A stretch of 64,000 bases of DNA. It comes from Bacillota bacterium. GTDB lineage: Bacteria; Bacillota_A; Clostridia; Lachnospirales; Lachnospiraceae. A program made the position numbers and the translations under genes. The notes below the pieces were generated by a model. It was given only the letters and a program-made list of their open reading frames with translations. It made no database searches and was not told the origin of the DNA. The stretch's first letter is position 1, and the number at the start of each line of letters is the position of its first letter. Of this stretch, positions 54,824 to 64,000 are shown one piece after another. The stretch covers positions 1-64,000 of the forward strand of contig JAEZTQ010000101.1 of the NCBI GenBank assembly GCA_023443625.1, in the 5' to 3' direction.

Positions 54824-55759
54824 ATGAATTTAAAAGGAAGAAGCTTTCTAACACTTAAGGATTATACCCCTGAGGAAATAGATTATTTACTGGAGCTGGC
54901 AGCAGATTTAAAAAAGAAGAAAAAGCAGGGCATTACTGGCAGCAGTCTGAAGGGAAAAAATATCGCATTAATATTTGAAAAACCATCAACGAGAACACGT
55001 TGTGCATTTACCATTGGCTGTATCGATGAGGGAGGACACCCGGAGTATTTAAGTAAGGATGATATTCAATTAGGGTATAAGGAAAGTGTAGAAGACACCG
55101 CCAGAGTTCTTGGGAGAATGTTTGATGGCATAGAGTTTCGTGGTTTCAAGCAGGATACAGTAGTAAAGCTGGCGAAGTATAGCGGGGTTCCGGTGTGGAA
55201 CGGTTTGACTGATGCAGATCATCCGACACAAATTCTGGCTGACTTCTTGACATTAAAAGAACAGTTTGGTAAGCTAAAGGGATTAAAACTTGTTTATGCT
55301 GGAGATGGACGTAATAATATGGCCAATAGCTTAATGATTGGCTCTTCTAAGATGGGTATTGACTTTACTATCTTAGCACCAAAGTCTTTATGGCCAGAAC
55401 AGGATTTAGTAGAGGAATGTAAAGAGTATGCTAAGGTTTTTGGCAGTCAGATTGTTATTTCTGATGATACCTGTGCAGTAGAAGGAGCAGATGCAGTATA
55501 TACAGATGTATGGTGTTCTATGGGTGAGGAAGATTTAGCAGCAGAGAGAATTGCCATTCTTAAGCCCTACCAGGTAAATGATGCATTAATAGCTCGAACT
55601 AAGAAGTCAAATACTGTGCTTCTACACTGTTTACCTGCAGTCAAAGGATATGAGGTTACGGAAGAGGTCTTTGAACGTTTTGCTGATGTGATATTTGATG
55701 AAGCAGAAAATCGTATGCACACGATTAAAGCTGTTATGGTGGCTACCTTAGGCAGTTGA
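54824..55759 (+). CDS. argF: Ornithine carbamoyltransferase
   Basis: A 311-residue enzyme joining carbamoyl phosphate and ornithine to citrulline. The carbamoyl-phosphate loop is STRTRCAF near residue 50, with HPTQ near 130, the ornithine-binding region DVWCSMGEE, and catalytic HCLPA. ATG 54824 is about six bases after GGAGGAG; an ATG 15 bases upstream overlaps that site. It stands alone, without other arginine genes. Confidence 0.95.
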   Translation: MNLKGRSFLTLKDYTPEEIDYLLELAADLKKKKKQGITGSSLKGKNIALIFEKPSTRTRCAFTIGCIDEGGHPEYLSKDDIQLGYKESVEDTARVLGRMFDGIEFRGFKQDTVVKLAKYSGVPVWNGLTDADHPTQILADFLTLKEQFGKLKGLKLVYAGDGRNNMANSLMIGSSKMGIDFTILAPKSLWPEQDLVEECKEYAKVFGSQIVISDDTCAVEGADAVYTDVWCSMGEEDLAAERIAILKPYQVNDALIARTKKSNTVLLHCLPAVKGYEVTEEVFERFADVIFDEAENRMHTIKAVMVATLGS

Positions 55760-55781
55760 TTGAGACAGAAGGGAGGTTATT

Positions 55782-56063
55782 TTGAATAAGATTAACAAGC
55801 TCTTAGAGAAATTTTCATTTAAAGTAGAAATCCATAATATTATTATGGGAATTGCTTTAATTGTCTCTTTATTTTTTGTTTTTAATAACCCCAGCAATCC
55901 AATTGCTTTGCTGGCTGCATGCATTTCAGCTGGGTTAATCAATATATTCAATGGCCTTAAAACAATGAAAGACCCTAAAAGAAAGACGATGGGTATGTCT
56001 TACTTGATGATGGGAATAATTATCATAATTTTGGGAATTTTCATTACTAATCTAAATAAGTAG
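55782..56063 (+). CDS. Small membrane protein of unknown function
   Basis: A 93-residue protein with three hydrophobic segments at about residues 18-36, 40-57 and 70-90 and a basic loop MKDPKRKTMG between the last two. The start is TTG, six bases after GGGAGG, the only sensible initiation site. It follows argF by 22 bases and may be in the same transcript. I do not recognise a family. Confidence 0.7.
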   Translation: MNKINKLLEKFSFKVEIHNIIMGIALIVSLFFVFNNPSNPIALLAACISAGLINIFNGLKTMKDPKRKTMGMSYLMMGIIIIILGIFITNLNK

Positions 56064-56078
56064 TAAAAGGAGCAACAA

Positions 56079-56426
56079 ATGTATCAGGATAAGGTTGTCT
56101 TGTGTGCCAGTAGTGCATATACTAAGAAATTCTGGTTAAATGATGATTTTAAAATGTTACCTGAGGAAATAAAGCAGGAACTTAAAATCTTATGTGTCTT
56201 ATATACAGAAGATATTGGAGGGATATTATCCCTAGAATTTGCTGATGATGGATCGCTGTTATTTAAGGCAGAAGCAGATGAAGGAGATTATCTTTATGAT
56301 GATATTGGAAGTGTACTAAAATTGAAACAGCTACAGAGGGAGAAAGCAGAGCTATTAGAATCCCTGGAACTTTATTATAAGGTGTTTTTTCTCGGAGAGG
56401 ATTCCTCCGAGCTTTTAAAGGATTAG
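56079..56426 (+). CDS. Conserved hypothetical protein (DUF6145-like)
   Basis: A 115-residue acidic, soluble protein with no membrane segment: SAYTKKFWLNDDFKMLPEEIKQELK, then a beta-rich part and a C-terminal helix. It recalls the clostridial DUF6145 family; that name is from memory and unverified. AAAGGAG precedes the ATG, 15 bases after the small membrane protein gene. Confidence 0.7.
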   Translation: MYQDKVVLCASSAYTKKFWLNDDFKMLPEEIKQELKILCVLYTEDIGGILSLEFADDGSLLFKAEADEGDYLYDDIGSVLKLKQLQREKAELLESLELYYKVFFLGEDSSELLKD

Positions 56427-56518
56427 AAAATCAGTAAACCTATCTATAAGCTATAGCTATATTGACCAAGGCAGAGCTTATAATAATAGGTATTCATAGG
56501 AAAGGCTAAGAAATCATT

Positions 56519-57292
56519 ATGTTATTAGCGATTGATGTAGGAAATACAAACATAACCTTGGGCGTTTTTGATGATGTCCATTTAAAGACCACCTTCCGTT
56601 TGACTACAAGTATGCTCAGAACCTCAGATGAGTATGGTCTGATTATTTGTGATATGTTAAAGGCAAAGGAAATTAATATACCAGATATTAAATCAGTTAC
56701 AATTGCGTCAGTAGTTCCAAAGATTATGTATTCCCTGACCTCGGGTATCATAAAGTACTTGTCCATTACCCCTTTGATTGTAGGGACTGGAACGAAGACG
56801 GGAATCAGAATAACAACTACTTATACGAAGGAGTTAGGAGCAGATAGAGTTGTTGATGCTGTTGCAGCATATGAAATATATGGTGGTCCAGCACTAGTCA
56901 TTGATTTTGGAACGGCAATCACCTATGATTTGATTACAGAGGATGGAGCCTTTGTAGCTGCAGTTACTAGCCCAGGTCTTCGTATTGCCGCCAATGCTTT
57001 ATGGGAAGGTACAGCCAAGCTTCCAGTGATAGAAATTGCAATGCCAGATTCAATATTAGCAAAAGATACGGTAACCAGTATGCAAGCAGGTCTCGTATTT
57101 GGTTGTATTGGACAAACAGAATACATCATTAAGAGAATGCTTCAGGAAGCTGATATTAATAAATGTAAAGTGATTGCAACAGGTGGAATGGGTAAAATTA
57201 TTTCTGATGCCACAGATTTAATTGATGTCTATGATGTTAATTTAACTTTAAAGGGATTGAAGATCGTTACAGATAAGAATAAGATTCGTTAA
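56519..57292 (+). CDS. coaX: Type III pantothenate kinase
   Basis: A 257-residue enzyme phosphorylating pantothenate, the first step to coenzyme A. ASKHA-fold motifs are [12 protein letters not shown] at the N-terminus, [24 protein letters not shown] and ATGGMGK. It lacks feedback inhibition by CoA as a class. The window ends with an ECF S component whose substrate might be a related vitamin, but no link is shown. Confidence 0.95.
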   Translation: MLLAIDVGNTNITLGVFDDVHLKTTFRLTTSMLRTSDEYGLIICDMLKAKEINIPDIKSVTIASVVPKIMYSLTSGIIKYLSITPLIVGTGTKTGIRITTTYTKELGADRVVDAVAAYEIYGGPALVIDFGTAITYDLITEDGAFVAAVTSPGLRIAANALWEGTAKLPVIEIAMPDSILAKDTVTSMQAGLVFGCIGQTEYIIKRMLQEADINKCKVIATGGMGKIISDATDLIDVYDVNLTLKGLKIVTDKNKIR

Positions 57293-57297
57293 TGTAC

Positions 57298-57329
57298 CTC
57301 TCCATTATAATAAACCTTACAATGGAGAG
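57298..57329 (+). terminator. Hairpin after coaX
   Basis: CTCTCCATT (57298-57306) pairs exactly with AATGGAGAG (57321-57329). No T run follows, so it may be a processing or weak termination structure. Confidence 0.5.
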
Positions 57330-57408
57330 AGAAATTAATTTAGCTAAGAATGTTAAGGATAGAGAAACTTGTTATATGTAGTAGAAAAGATGGAGAAAGT
57401 GTAAGAAG

Positions 57409-58383
57409 ATGAATTTTAAAATCGGAAATGTTGAATTGGAAGGAAATCTGATTTTAGGACCCATGGCAGGAGTTACTGACCTGCCTTTTCGTTTGTTATG
57501 CAAGGAAAAAGGTGCAGACCTTGTCTATACGGAGATGGTCAGTGCCAAGGGAGTTCAATATAATAATAAGAATACAGAAAGCTTAATCTATATTACCAAA
57601 GAGGAACGTCCTGTGGCTCTGCAACTATTTGGTGCAGACCCGGACATACTAAGTGAAACAGCCAAGAGATTAGAACATCGTAACTTCGATATCCTGGATA
57701 TTAATATGGGATGTCCTGTTCCCAAGGTGGTTAATAATGGAGAGGGCTCAGCCTTAATGAAAAATCCCAAGCTAATCGGAGAGATAATTCGTAAAGTATC
57801 ACAAGGCTATAGTAAACCGGTAACAGTAAAAATACGTAAAGGGTTTCATGATGACTGTATTAATGCTGTGGAGGTTGCTAAGATTGCAGAAGACAATGGG
57901 GCTGCTGCAATAGCAGTGCATGCCAGAACTAGAGAACAATATTACAGTGGAGTTGCGGATTGGGAAATAATCAGAAAAGTTAAGGAAGCCGTAAGTATAC
58001 CGGTTATTGGAAGCGGGGATGTATTTACACCCACAGATGCTAAAAATATGCTGGAAGATACTAAATGTGATGCCATAATGTTGGCTAGGGGAACCAGAGG
58101 AAATCCGTGGATATTTGAACAGATTAAAAGGTATCTGGACAAGGGAATTTTAATGCCCAAGCCGGATATCAGAGAAGTGATAGAAATGATTACTCGCCAT
58201 GCAAAGCTGTCCGTGGAATATAAGGGTGAATTTATTGGTATTCGTGAGATGCGTAAGCATGTAGCTTGGTATACAACAGGGTATCCTAGCTCAGCTAAGT
58301 TTAGAAATAGGGTAAACGAAATAGAAACCTTAGAAGACCTCCACAAACTATTAAAGGACTATCAAAATCACCTAGAAAAATAA
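57409..58383 (+). CDS. dusB: tRNA-dihydrouridine synthase, DusB-like
   Basis: A 324-residue flavoenzyme reducing uridine to dihydrouridine in the tRNA D-loop. Motifs: [20 protein letters not shown], the [20 protein letters not shown] region with the catalytic Cys, [27 protein letters not shown] and [13 protein letters not shown]. The assignment to the DusB branch rests on overall similarity. Confidence 0.93.
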   Translation: MNFKIGNVELEGNLILGPMAGVTDLPFRLLCKEKGADLVYTEMVSAKGVQYNNKNTESLIYITKEERPVALQLFGADPDILSETAKRLEHRNFDILDINMGCPVPKVVNNGEGSALMKNPKLIGEIIRKVSQGYSKPVTVKIRKGFHDDCINAVEVAKIAEDNGAAAIAVHARTREQYYSGVADWEIIRKVKEAVSIPVIGSGDVFTPTDAKNMLEDTKCDAIMLARGTRGNPWIFEQIKRYLDKGILMPKPDIREVIEMITRHAKLSVEYKGEFIGIREMRKHVAWYTTGYPSSAKFRNRVNEIETLEDLHKLLKDYQNHLEK

Positions 58384-58455
58384 CCAAACAATATTTGTGA
58401 ATTGAGGATATCTTATATAATAGTAACAAATATGTAAGATTTCTTCAAAAAAATG

Positions 58456-58483
58456 TTGATTTTTCTTAAAATTAAGTTATAGT
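58456..58483 (+). promoter_or_regulatory. Promoter of asd
   Basis: TTGATT at 58456-58461, a 16-base spacer and TATAGT at 58478-58483, about 57 bases before the start codon. Confidence 0.65.
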
Positions 58484-58539
58484 ATATTTACATGAAAGAC
58501 AAATGTTTGCCATACGAGAACATAAATGGAGGAATGGAA

Positions 58540-59622
58540 ATGGGTAAGTTAAGAGTAGGTATACTTGGAGGAACAGGAATGGTTGGACAGCGTTTTGTTT
58601 CATTGCTGGATAATCACCCTTGGTTTGAAGTAGTAACAGTTGCAGCTAGTCCTAGAAGCGCAGGAAAAACATATGAAGAGGCTGTAGGTGATCGTTGGAA
58701 AATGGCAACACCGATGCCGGAGAGCGTAAAGAAGCTTATTGTTAAAAATGTAAACAATGTAGCTGAGGTAAGTGCCAGTGTTGATTTCGTTTTTAGTGCT
58801 GTAGATATGACAAAGGATGAAATTAAAGCAATTGAAGAGGAATACGCAAAGACAGACACGCCTGTTGTATCTAATAACAGTGCTCATAGATGGACCCCTG
58901 ATGTTCCCATGGTTGTTCCGGAACTAAATCCAGAGCATTTGGAGGTAATAAGTGCTCAAAAAGAACGCCTTGGTACAAATAGAGGATTTATTGTAGTTAA
59001 ACCCAACTGCTCTATCCAAAGCTATACGCCTGCACTACATGCCCTCAAGGAATTTGGACCGAAGTTAGTTGTTGCAACCACTTATCAGGCGATTTCTGGA
59101 GCTGGTAAGAACTTTGCTGATTGGCCAGAGATGGTTGATAATGTGATCCCTTATATTGGCGGTGAAGAAGAAAAGAGTGAGCAGGAGCCATTACGTATCT
59201 GGGGTAAGGTGGTTGACGGTAAGATAGAGAAGGCAGCAAGCCCTATCATTACAACCCAGTGTATTCGTGTACCTGTTACAGATGGACACACAGCAGCAGT
59301 ATTTGTAAACTTTGAGAAGAAGCCTACCAAGGAGGAGATCTTAAAAGCATGGTCTGAGTTTAAAGGTCTTCCCCAGGAACTTGATTTACCTAGTGCTCCA
59401 AAACAATTCATCAAGTATTTTGAAGAAGATAACCGTCCTCAAGCGAAGTTAGATCGTGACTATGAAAATGGTATGGGAGTTTGCTTTGGAAGACTTCGTG
59501 AAGACAGTGTATTTGATTATAAATTCGTTGGTCTTTCACATAACACTGTTCGTGGTGCAGCAGGAGGAGCGGTATTAATTGCAGAGCTTCTGAAAGCACA
59601 GGGTTATATTACAGAGAAATAA
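58540..59622 (+). CDS. asd: Aspartate-semialdehyde dehydrogenase, archaeal/fungal-type
   Basis: A 360-residue NADP enzyme of the lysine/threonine/methionine pathway. NADP motif GILGGTGMVGQRF; catalytic Cys in KPNCSIQSYTPAL near residue 155; substrate motifs ISGAGKN and VPVTDGHTA with active His. The length and the NCSIQ context fit the archaeal-type (TIGR00978) group rather than the enteric type. ATG 58540 is seven bases after GGAGG; the frame is open 48 bases upstream. It is a single-gene unit. Confidence 0.94.
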   Translation: MGKLRVGILGGTGMVGQRFVSLLDNHPWFEVVTVAASPRSAGKTYEEAVGDRWKMATPMPESVKKLIVKNVNNVAEVSASVDFVFSAVDMTKDEIKAIEEEYAKTDTPVVSNNSAHRWTPDVPMVVPELNPEHLEVISAQKERLGTNRGFIVVKPNCSIQSYTPALHALKEFGPKLVVATTYQAISGAGKNFADWPEMVDNVIPYIGGEEEKSEQEPLRIWGKVVDGKIEKAASPIITTQCIRVPVTDGHTAAVFVNFEKKPTKEEILKAWSEFKGLPQELDLPSAPKQFIKYFEEDNRPQAKLDRDYENGMGVCFGRLREDSVFDYKFVGLSHNTVRGAAGGAVLIAELLKAQGYITEK

Positions 59623-59679
59623 GCTAAGTTTTTTCTAAGATTTTGATTACTTCTCTCTTCTAAAAATATAAGAATAATA

Positions 59680-59726
59680 TAAAGGCTACCTAAAATTAGT
59701 TAAGTATAATTTTGGGTAGCCTTTAT
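59680..59726. terminator. Bidirectional terminator between asd and the minus-strand gene
   Basis: AAAGGCTACCTAAAATTA pairs with TATAATTTTGGGTAGCCTTT with one wobble around a short loop; A and T runs flank both sides, so it can serve both converging genes. Confidence 0.88.
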
Positions 59727-59748
59727 ATTCAATGAAAAAGTTTAAAAC

Positions 59749-60456
59749 CTATTTGTTATTAAACAAAAATCTAATAAATTCAATGGAATTTTCATTATTG
59801 GGTGCGTTCACTAGAATTCCAAGAACATAGGGTTCAGTACTTAGAGAGTTATCCTTATATAGTTTGGTATCAGTGAGATAAATACCATAGACACTACTTT
59901 CTGCATCCTCTTCTGTATGCGCCATGTAGAAGTTATCCGTTAATGAACTGTAAATATCTGTTGGAAGCTTGTCCGATAACTTGCTAAAGTAACCAATATA
60001 GGCATAGTCTTTAAATTCTGATTCCGGAGCAATGATTACATCAATTTCGTTAGCAGCGATATAAGTTGTCAGAGCATTCCTCATACCCATGGTATATTGA
60101 TCTTCACTAGGCCCAAAATTAAAGTTGGTACTGAGATTAACACTCTCTCTCTCAGTATTTAATTCCAGTTTACCAGCAAAGTTATTGCTGTATTCTTGAA
60201 TAACATCTTCGCTAATGGCATTATTAACCATTGCTGCATAAAATACTGTCGCAGGAGCTGGGTTAACTATACCATATACAATATATATAATGATTGCAAC
60301 CGCTACAATACTGCCAATAATATGAAATTTATAATATTCTCTTATATATGCTACTTTCTCTCGAAAGGACATTTCCCGAAGTTTTTCCTTCTCTGTCTGC
60401 TTTTTACGAGGCTGATAAATCATAGCATCATCGCCTAGTCGCGTTTGTTTTTGCAT
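59749..60456 (-). CDS. Membrane-anchored protein of unknown function
   Basis: A 235-residue protein. A basic cytosolic N-terminus of 45 residues (YQPRKKQTEKEKLREMSFREKV) is followed by one transmembrane helix (about 46-66) and an extracytoplasmic domain of about 165 residues with no motif I recognise; its alternating pattern (IDVIIAPESEF, YVLGILV) hints at a periplasmic-binding-like alpha/beta fold. GTGAGGT precedes the ATG. An extended -10 (TGATACAAT, 60519-60511 on the minus strand) lies about 55 bases upstream. Confidence 0.75.
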   Translation of the reverse strand: MQKQTRLGDDAMIYQPRKKQTEKEKLREMSFREKVAYIREYYKFHIIGSIVAVAIIIYIVYGIVNPAPATVFYAAMVNNAISEDVIQEYSNNFAGKLELNTERESVNLSTNFNFGPSEDQYTMGMRNALTTYIAANEIDVIIAPESEFKDYAYIGYFSKLSDKLPTDIYSSLTDNFYMAHTEEDAESSVYGIYLTDTKLYKDNSLSTEPYVLGILVNAPNNENSIEFIRFLFNNK

Positions 60457-60712
60457 AGTAAGACCTCACTTTATTTAAAATTATAACATCTTCTGGCTTA
60501 ATTCTTTATCATTGTATCATAATAACTGATTAAAAAAAAGAAACTAAATATAAAATATGTATAAAACATATAGTAGAAGACTCCGTATTTTTTGTCTATT
60601 CGTAGCATTATTTGTAGGCGAATAATAGGGGGTTATATCTATTATATTAAATTTATTCATGATTCAGTATAGGAATAAGTCTTATTGTTAGCTCTAGGCT
60701 ACCAGTTTTTAG

Positions 60713-60741
60713 TTGAAATGCTCAGAAAGGTATAATATAAT
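60713..60741 (+). promoter_or_regulatory. SigA promoter of cellobiose phosphorylase
   Basis: TTGAAA at 60713-60718, a 17-base spacer and TATAAT at 60736-60741; a second TATAAT overlaps it five bases upstream. The remainder of the 326-base gap from 60457 shows only AT-rich sequence. Confidence 0.8.
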
Positions 60742-60782
60742 GTTCAATGAGAGTAAAAATAGTTATAAGGAGGACTTAGAAG

Positions 60783-63221
60783 ATGCAGTTCGGTTTTTTT
60801 GATGATGCTAGAAAGGAATATGTAATTACTACACCTACAACACCCTATCCATGGATCAATTATTTAGGATCCCAGGAGTATTTTTCTTTAATATCAAATA
60901 CTGCTGGTGGATATAGCTTTTACAAGGATGCCAAGTTAAGGAGAATAACTCGTTATAGGTACAACAATGTTCCCTTGGACTTAGGTGGTGGAAAGTATTA
61001 CTATATTAATGATGATGGTGATGTTTGGTCACCAGGATGGGCACCCGTTAAGAAAGAGTTAGACAAATATGAATGTAGACATGGAATGGGCTACACTAAA
61101 ATAACTGGTGCTAGGGGAGGCATCGAGACAGATGTTACATACTTTGTGCCCATTGATACCAATGCAGAAGTACATAAGGTGGTAGTAACAAATACTTCCG
61201 GAGTTAAAAAACAAGTTAAACTTTTCTCCTTTGTGGAGTGGTGTTTATGGAATGCTCAGGACGATATGTCAAATTTCCAGAGAAATTACAACACCGGTGA
61301 AGTTGAAGTGATGGATTCCGTAATCTATCATAAGACAGAATATAAGGAAAGACGTAACCATTATGCATTTTTCTCTGTCAATGCACCTATTGCAGGGTTT
61401 GATTCTGATAGAGAAAGCTTCATGGGAACTTATAATGGATTTAGCGATCCCCAGACAGTATTTGCTGGAAAACCAAACAATTCAATAGCAGATGGATGGC
61501 ATCCCATTGCATCCCATTGTCTTGTTGTAGATCTTGAGCCAGGAGAGACTAAGGATTATGTATTTGTATTAGGTTATGTAGAAAATGATTTGGACGAGAA
61601 ATGGGAAAGTAAGAATATTATTAATAAAAAGAAAGCCCAGGAGATGATTGCAAAGTTCTCAACAACAGAAGCAGTAGATAAGGCCTTTGCAGAACTTTCA
61701 GAGTATTGGGATCAGCTTTTATCAAAATATACAGTATCTACTAAGGATGCGAAGTTAAATCGTCAGGTAAACATATGGAATCAATATCAGTGTATGGTTA
61801 CCTTTAATCTATCAAGAAGTGCTTCCTACTTTGAATCAGGAATTGGAAGAGGAATGGGCTTCCGTGATTCTAATCAAGATTTACTTGGATTTGTACATCA
61901 GATACCGGATCGTGCAAGAGAGAGAATTATTGATCTTGCTTCTACCCAGTTAGAAGATGGTGGTGCATATCATCAATACCAACCTCTTACAAAGAAGGGT
62001 AATGATGAAATAGGCGGTAATTTTAATGACGATCCACTCTGGTTAGTGCTTGCAGTAACTGCATATATCAAAGAAACGGGAGATTTCTCGATATTAGATG
62101 TCATGACTCCTTTTGATAATGATGAGAGTAAGAGTACACCTCTTGCAGATCATTTGAAACGCTCTATTGACCATGTTATTAATAATGTAGGACCTCATGG
62201 ACTTCCATTGATTGGACGAGCTGACTGGAATGATTGTCTGAACTTAAACTGCTTCTCTACAGAGCCGGGTGAATCCTTCCAAACCACCACCAGTAAAGAT
62301 GGCAAGGTTGCAGAATCCGTAATGATAGCTGGAATGTTCTGCTATATCGGAGAGGAATACTGCATGCTTATGAAAAAGGTTGGTAACATTAGTGAATATG
62401 ACCGTGTTACTAAAGAAGTAGAGAAGATGCGTGAAATTATCATGAAGGATGGTTGGGATGGTTCCTGGTTCCTTCGTGCATATGATGACTTTGGCAGAAA
62501 AGTGGGCAGCAATGAGAATGAAGAAGGTAAGATTTTCATTGAATCTCAGGGTCTTTGTATTATGGGTAACTGTGGCATAAAGGACGGAAAGGCAATTCAG
62601 GCTTTGGATGCTGTAGAAGAACGTCTTGGAACCAAATATGGCCTAGTGCTTCAGAATCCTGCCTTTACAAAATATTATGTTGAATACGGAGAAATCTCCA
62701 CCTATCCTGCTGGATACAAAGAGAATGCAGGTATCTTCTGCCATAATAATGCATGGATTATGGTAGCAGAGGCGCATGTGGGTAGAGGTGATAAGGCCTT
62801 TGATTACTATACGAGAATAGCACCTGCATATACAGAAGAATATTCAGAGATTCACCGTGTTGAGCCCTATGTATATTCTCAAATGGTAGCGGGTAAGGAT
62901 GCAAGACGTCATGGAGAAGCAAAGAATTCCTGGTTAACGGGTACAGCATCATGGAACTTTCTTGCTATTTCTCAATCTATTCTTGGTATTAAGCCTGAGT
63001 ATGATGGATTACAGATAGATCCTTGTATCCCCAAGGATTGGGATGGTTATGTTGTTACACGTGAATTCAGAGGAGATAGGTATAATATCTCTATTAAGAA
63101 TCCAAATCATGTTTCCAAGGGTGTTGTAAAGATGATTGTTGATGGTAAACAAGTACAGGGTAATATTATTCCTGTGGCCGGAGATAAGAAGGAACATGAG
63201 GTTGAAGTTATTTTAGGTTGA
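60783..63221 (+). CDS. cbp: Cellobiose phosphorylase, GH94
   Basis: An 812-residue cytosolic enzyme converting cellobiose and phosphate to glucose-1-phosphate and glucose, which saves ATP. The N-terminal beta-sandwich ([22 protein letters not shown]) and (alpha/alpha)6 domain carry the GH94 signature: [16 protein letters not shown], the acid-bearing [10 protein letters not shown] (catalytic Asp), and GTASWNFLA. The length matches known cellobiose phosphorylases; chitobiose and cellodextrin phosphorylases are alternatives but less likely. AAGGAGG lies seven bases upstream of the ATG. Confidence 0.92.
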   Translation: MQFGFFDDARKEYVITTPTTPYPWINYLGSQEYFSLISNTAGGYSFYKDAKLRRITRYRYNNVPLDLGGGKYYYINDDGDVWSPGWAPVKKELDKYECRHGMGYTKITGARGGIETDVTYFVPIDTNAEVHKVVVTNTSGVKKQVKLFSFVEWCLWNAQDDMSNFQRNYNTGEVEVMDSVIYHKTEYKERRNHYAFFSVNAPIAGFDSDRESFMGTYNGFSDPQTVFAGKPNNSIADGWHPIASHCLVVDLEPGETKDYVFVLGYVENDLDEKWESKNIINKKKAQEMIAKFSTTEAVDKAFAELSEYWDQLLSKYTVSTKDAKLNRQVNIWNQYQCMVTFNLSRSASYFESGIGRGMGFRDSNQDLLGFVHQIPDRARERIIDLASTQLEDGGAYHQYQPLTKKGNDEIGGNFNDDPLWLVLAVTAYIKETGDFSILDVMTPFDNDESKSTPLADHLKRSIDHVINNVGPHGLPLIGRADWNDCLNLNCFSTEPGESFQTTTSKDGKVAESVMIAGMFCYIGEEYCMLMKKVGNISEYDRVTKEVEKMREIIMKDGWDGSWFLRAYDDFGRKVGSNENEEGKIFIESQGLCIMGNCGIKDGKAIQALDAVEERLGTKYGLVLQNPAFTKYYVEYGEISTYPAGYKENAGIFCHNNAWIMVAEAHVGRGDKAFDYYTRIAPAYTEEYSEIHRVEPYVYSQMVAGKDARRHGEAKNSWLTGTASWNFLAISQSILGIKPEYDGLQIDPCIPKDWDGYVVTREFRGDRYNISIKNPNHVSKGVVKMIVDGKQVQGNIIPVAGDKKEHEVEVILG

Positions 63222-63243
63222 TTATATAGATAATGTAATTTAG

Positions 63244-63285
63244 AAAAGTGCTGCTGTGACCACATGTGTTATAGCAGCATTTTTA
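63244..63285 (+). terminator. Terminator after cellobiose phosphorylase
   Basis: AGTGCTGCTGTGAC pairs with GTTATAGCAGCATT with wobbles, followed by TTTAAAGTTTTTC. Confidence 0.85.
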
Positions 63286-63830
63286 AAGTTTTTCTTGCAA
63301 TTATTGGATAAATAAGTTAATATATTTGCAATTGAATAACAAGAATAAATTCAAGAGATGAATATCATAGCTTAATTATATTCCTAGGTTATTTCTACCG
63401 TACTCCTATGGGAGACGAAAAGAAAAACACTGGATACATCTACTCGTCTTATGAATTTAGTATCTAACCAGAGTTATTCATAGTGAGTGAATTATGGTAA
63501 TTCGGTAATAATATCTTAGACTTGGTTGGTCTTGACCTGTTTATAGCAGTGGAGGCAAGAACTAAAAAGAGGTCTTGTTTGGTTTTGTCTTTAAGAATCT
63601 TTTTAGGATTATGATACATAGATAAACGCTGACGCACTGGAACAGGTTTTTGTACGGTTCTTCTGGTCGGCGTTTTTATTTGGAAAAGAATTGTATCCTA
63701 TGAAATAAAAGCTCAGTGCAGAATAATCTTATAAACAGAGATATTTATGGACAAAAAATGTTATTCAAGAGTATAAAAAGTAGCGAGTTGTAAAAAGGTT
63801 GCCGTAAAATACGGCGGAATGGAGGAAATT
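63286..63830 (+). other. Long unexplained leader before the ECF S component
   Basis: No gene is seen in 545 bases. A possible promoter (TTGCAA 63295-63300, 17 bases, TAATAT 63318-63323) stands at the start. A hairpin CTCC-TATG-GGAG lies near 63404-63415. A clear terminator follows at 63624-63680: AAACGCTGAC pairs with GTCGGCGTTT (one wobble), then TTTAT. Near the gene GCCGTA-AAA-TACGGC (63801-63815) lies just before GGAGG. Promoter, structured stretch and terminator ahead of a vitamin transporter fit a riboswitch or a small RNA gene, but no known aptamer was recognised. Confidence 0.5.
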
Positions 63831-64000
63831 ATGAATACAACAACTAACTTTCACACCAAAAGGATGGTGCAGCTGGCACTTTTCACAGCCATTATAGCAT
63901 TGATGGCATTTACCCCAATTGGTTATATCAATACAATGGGGTTATCAATAACCTTAATGGGTATACCAGTAGTAGTAGGAGCTATACTTCTTGGACCTGT
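63831..64000 (+). CDS. ECF transporter S component (partial, cut by window end)
   Basis: The first 56 codons of an integral membrane protein. MVQLALFTAIIALMAFTPIGYI is a first membrane helix with the Ala-rich motif typical of S components, and a second helix includes LMGIPVVVGAILLGP, a pattern common to pantothenate- and other vitamin-type S components. The substrate cannot be set from this fragment. GGAGG lies five bases before the ATG. The gene continues beyond the window. Confidence 0.8.
   Translation, partial: MNTTTNFHTKRMVQLALFTAIIALMAFTPIGYINTMGLSITLMGIPVVVGAILLGP

Noticed and set aside
63400..63440. Purine or guanidine riboswitch
   Set aside because: TTTCTACC and GGGAGACG resemble parts of known aptamers, but the remaining helices and conserved bases could not be found.

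Overview
The window looks like the chromosome of a spore-forming, anaerobic, plant-polysaccharide-degrading Firmicute, most likely a Lachnospiraceae or Clostridium-phytofermentans-like clostridium. The reasons are low GC, strong AGGAGG ribosome-binding sites, an alpha/beta-type small acid-soluble spore protein, the order rho-rpmE-DUF1385-prmC-prfA, the block tig-clpP-clpX-engB, a cytosolic cellobiose phosphorylase, and two carbohydrate ABC loci each with a YesM/YesN-type two-component system. The family assignment is inference from gene content; no database search was run.

Layout. 1-1520: seven-gene tRNA operon (Pro, Gly, Arg, His, Gln, Lys, Leu) behind a consensus promoter, with an unusual hairpin repeat array after tRNA-Gln. 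1838-15209: sugar locus A (response regulator, histidine kinase, solute-binding lipoprotein, two permeases, an (alpha/alpha)6-type glycosidase, a zinc dehydrogenase, a GH78 rhamnosidase and a GH43 enzyme). 15436-24211: sugar locus B (binding lipoprotein, two permeases, histidine kinase, response regulator, GH95 enzyme). Neither locus has its own ABC ATPase, so a shared MsmK-type ATPase encoded elsewhere is expected. Locus A looks visibly richer in G+C than locus B and the rest. 24374-27880: KtrB-like K+ channel subunit, a CNNM/CorC protein and a KtrA-like RCK subunit. 28301-30097: a choice-of-anchor-A-like protein with a Cys-Pro repeat region. 30186-34347: DJ-1/PfpI protein, AGCS symporter (minus strand), spore protein, glmM.

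34468-38898: trigger factor, ClpP, ClpX, EngB. The trigger-factor leader carries five tandem hairpins, each pairing a Shine-Dalgarno-like sequence with an anti-Shine-Dalgarno-like sequence; this is the most unusual non-coding structure in the window. 38908-41545 (minus): DUF4364 protein, radical SAM protein, malic enzyme. 41867-47402: rho, rpmE, DUF1385 (YqhQ-like), prmC, prfA; the 3' end of prfA is copied twice more downstream. 47624-50013: Crp/Fnr regulator with an N-terminal Cys cluster, then DUF1858 and DUF438/hemerythrin/PAS proteins; between them lies a TGTGA-N6-TCACA palindrome that also reads as a terminator. 50146-54583: TrmH/SpoU methyltransferase, VTC-domain protein, DUF4956 membrane protein, LTA-synthase-like sulfatase. 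54824-59622: argF, two small unknown proteins, coaX, a Dus enzyme, asd. 59749-60456 (minus): a membrane-anchored unknown. 60783-63221: cellobiose phosphorylase. The window ends in the first 56 codons of an ECF transporter S component after a long unexplained leader.

How the genes fit together. Loci A and B would sense extracellular oligosaccharides (YesMN pairs), import them (CUT1-type binding protein plus permeases) and cleave rhamnosyl-, xylosyl/arabinosyl- and fucosyl/galactosyl-type linkages inside the cell, since none of the glycosidases shows a signal peptide. Cellobiose phosphorylase is consistent with phosphorolytic use of cellulose oligomers. The rest is mostly housekeeping. Intergenic regions are rich in short tandem duplications that often include the 3' or 5' end of the adjacent gene (tRNA-Gln, histidine kinase A, dehydrogenase leader, tig leader, prfA) and in a dispersed palindromic repeat family.
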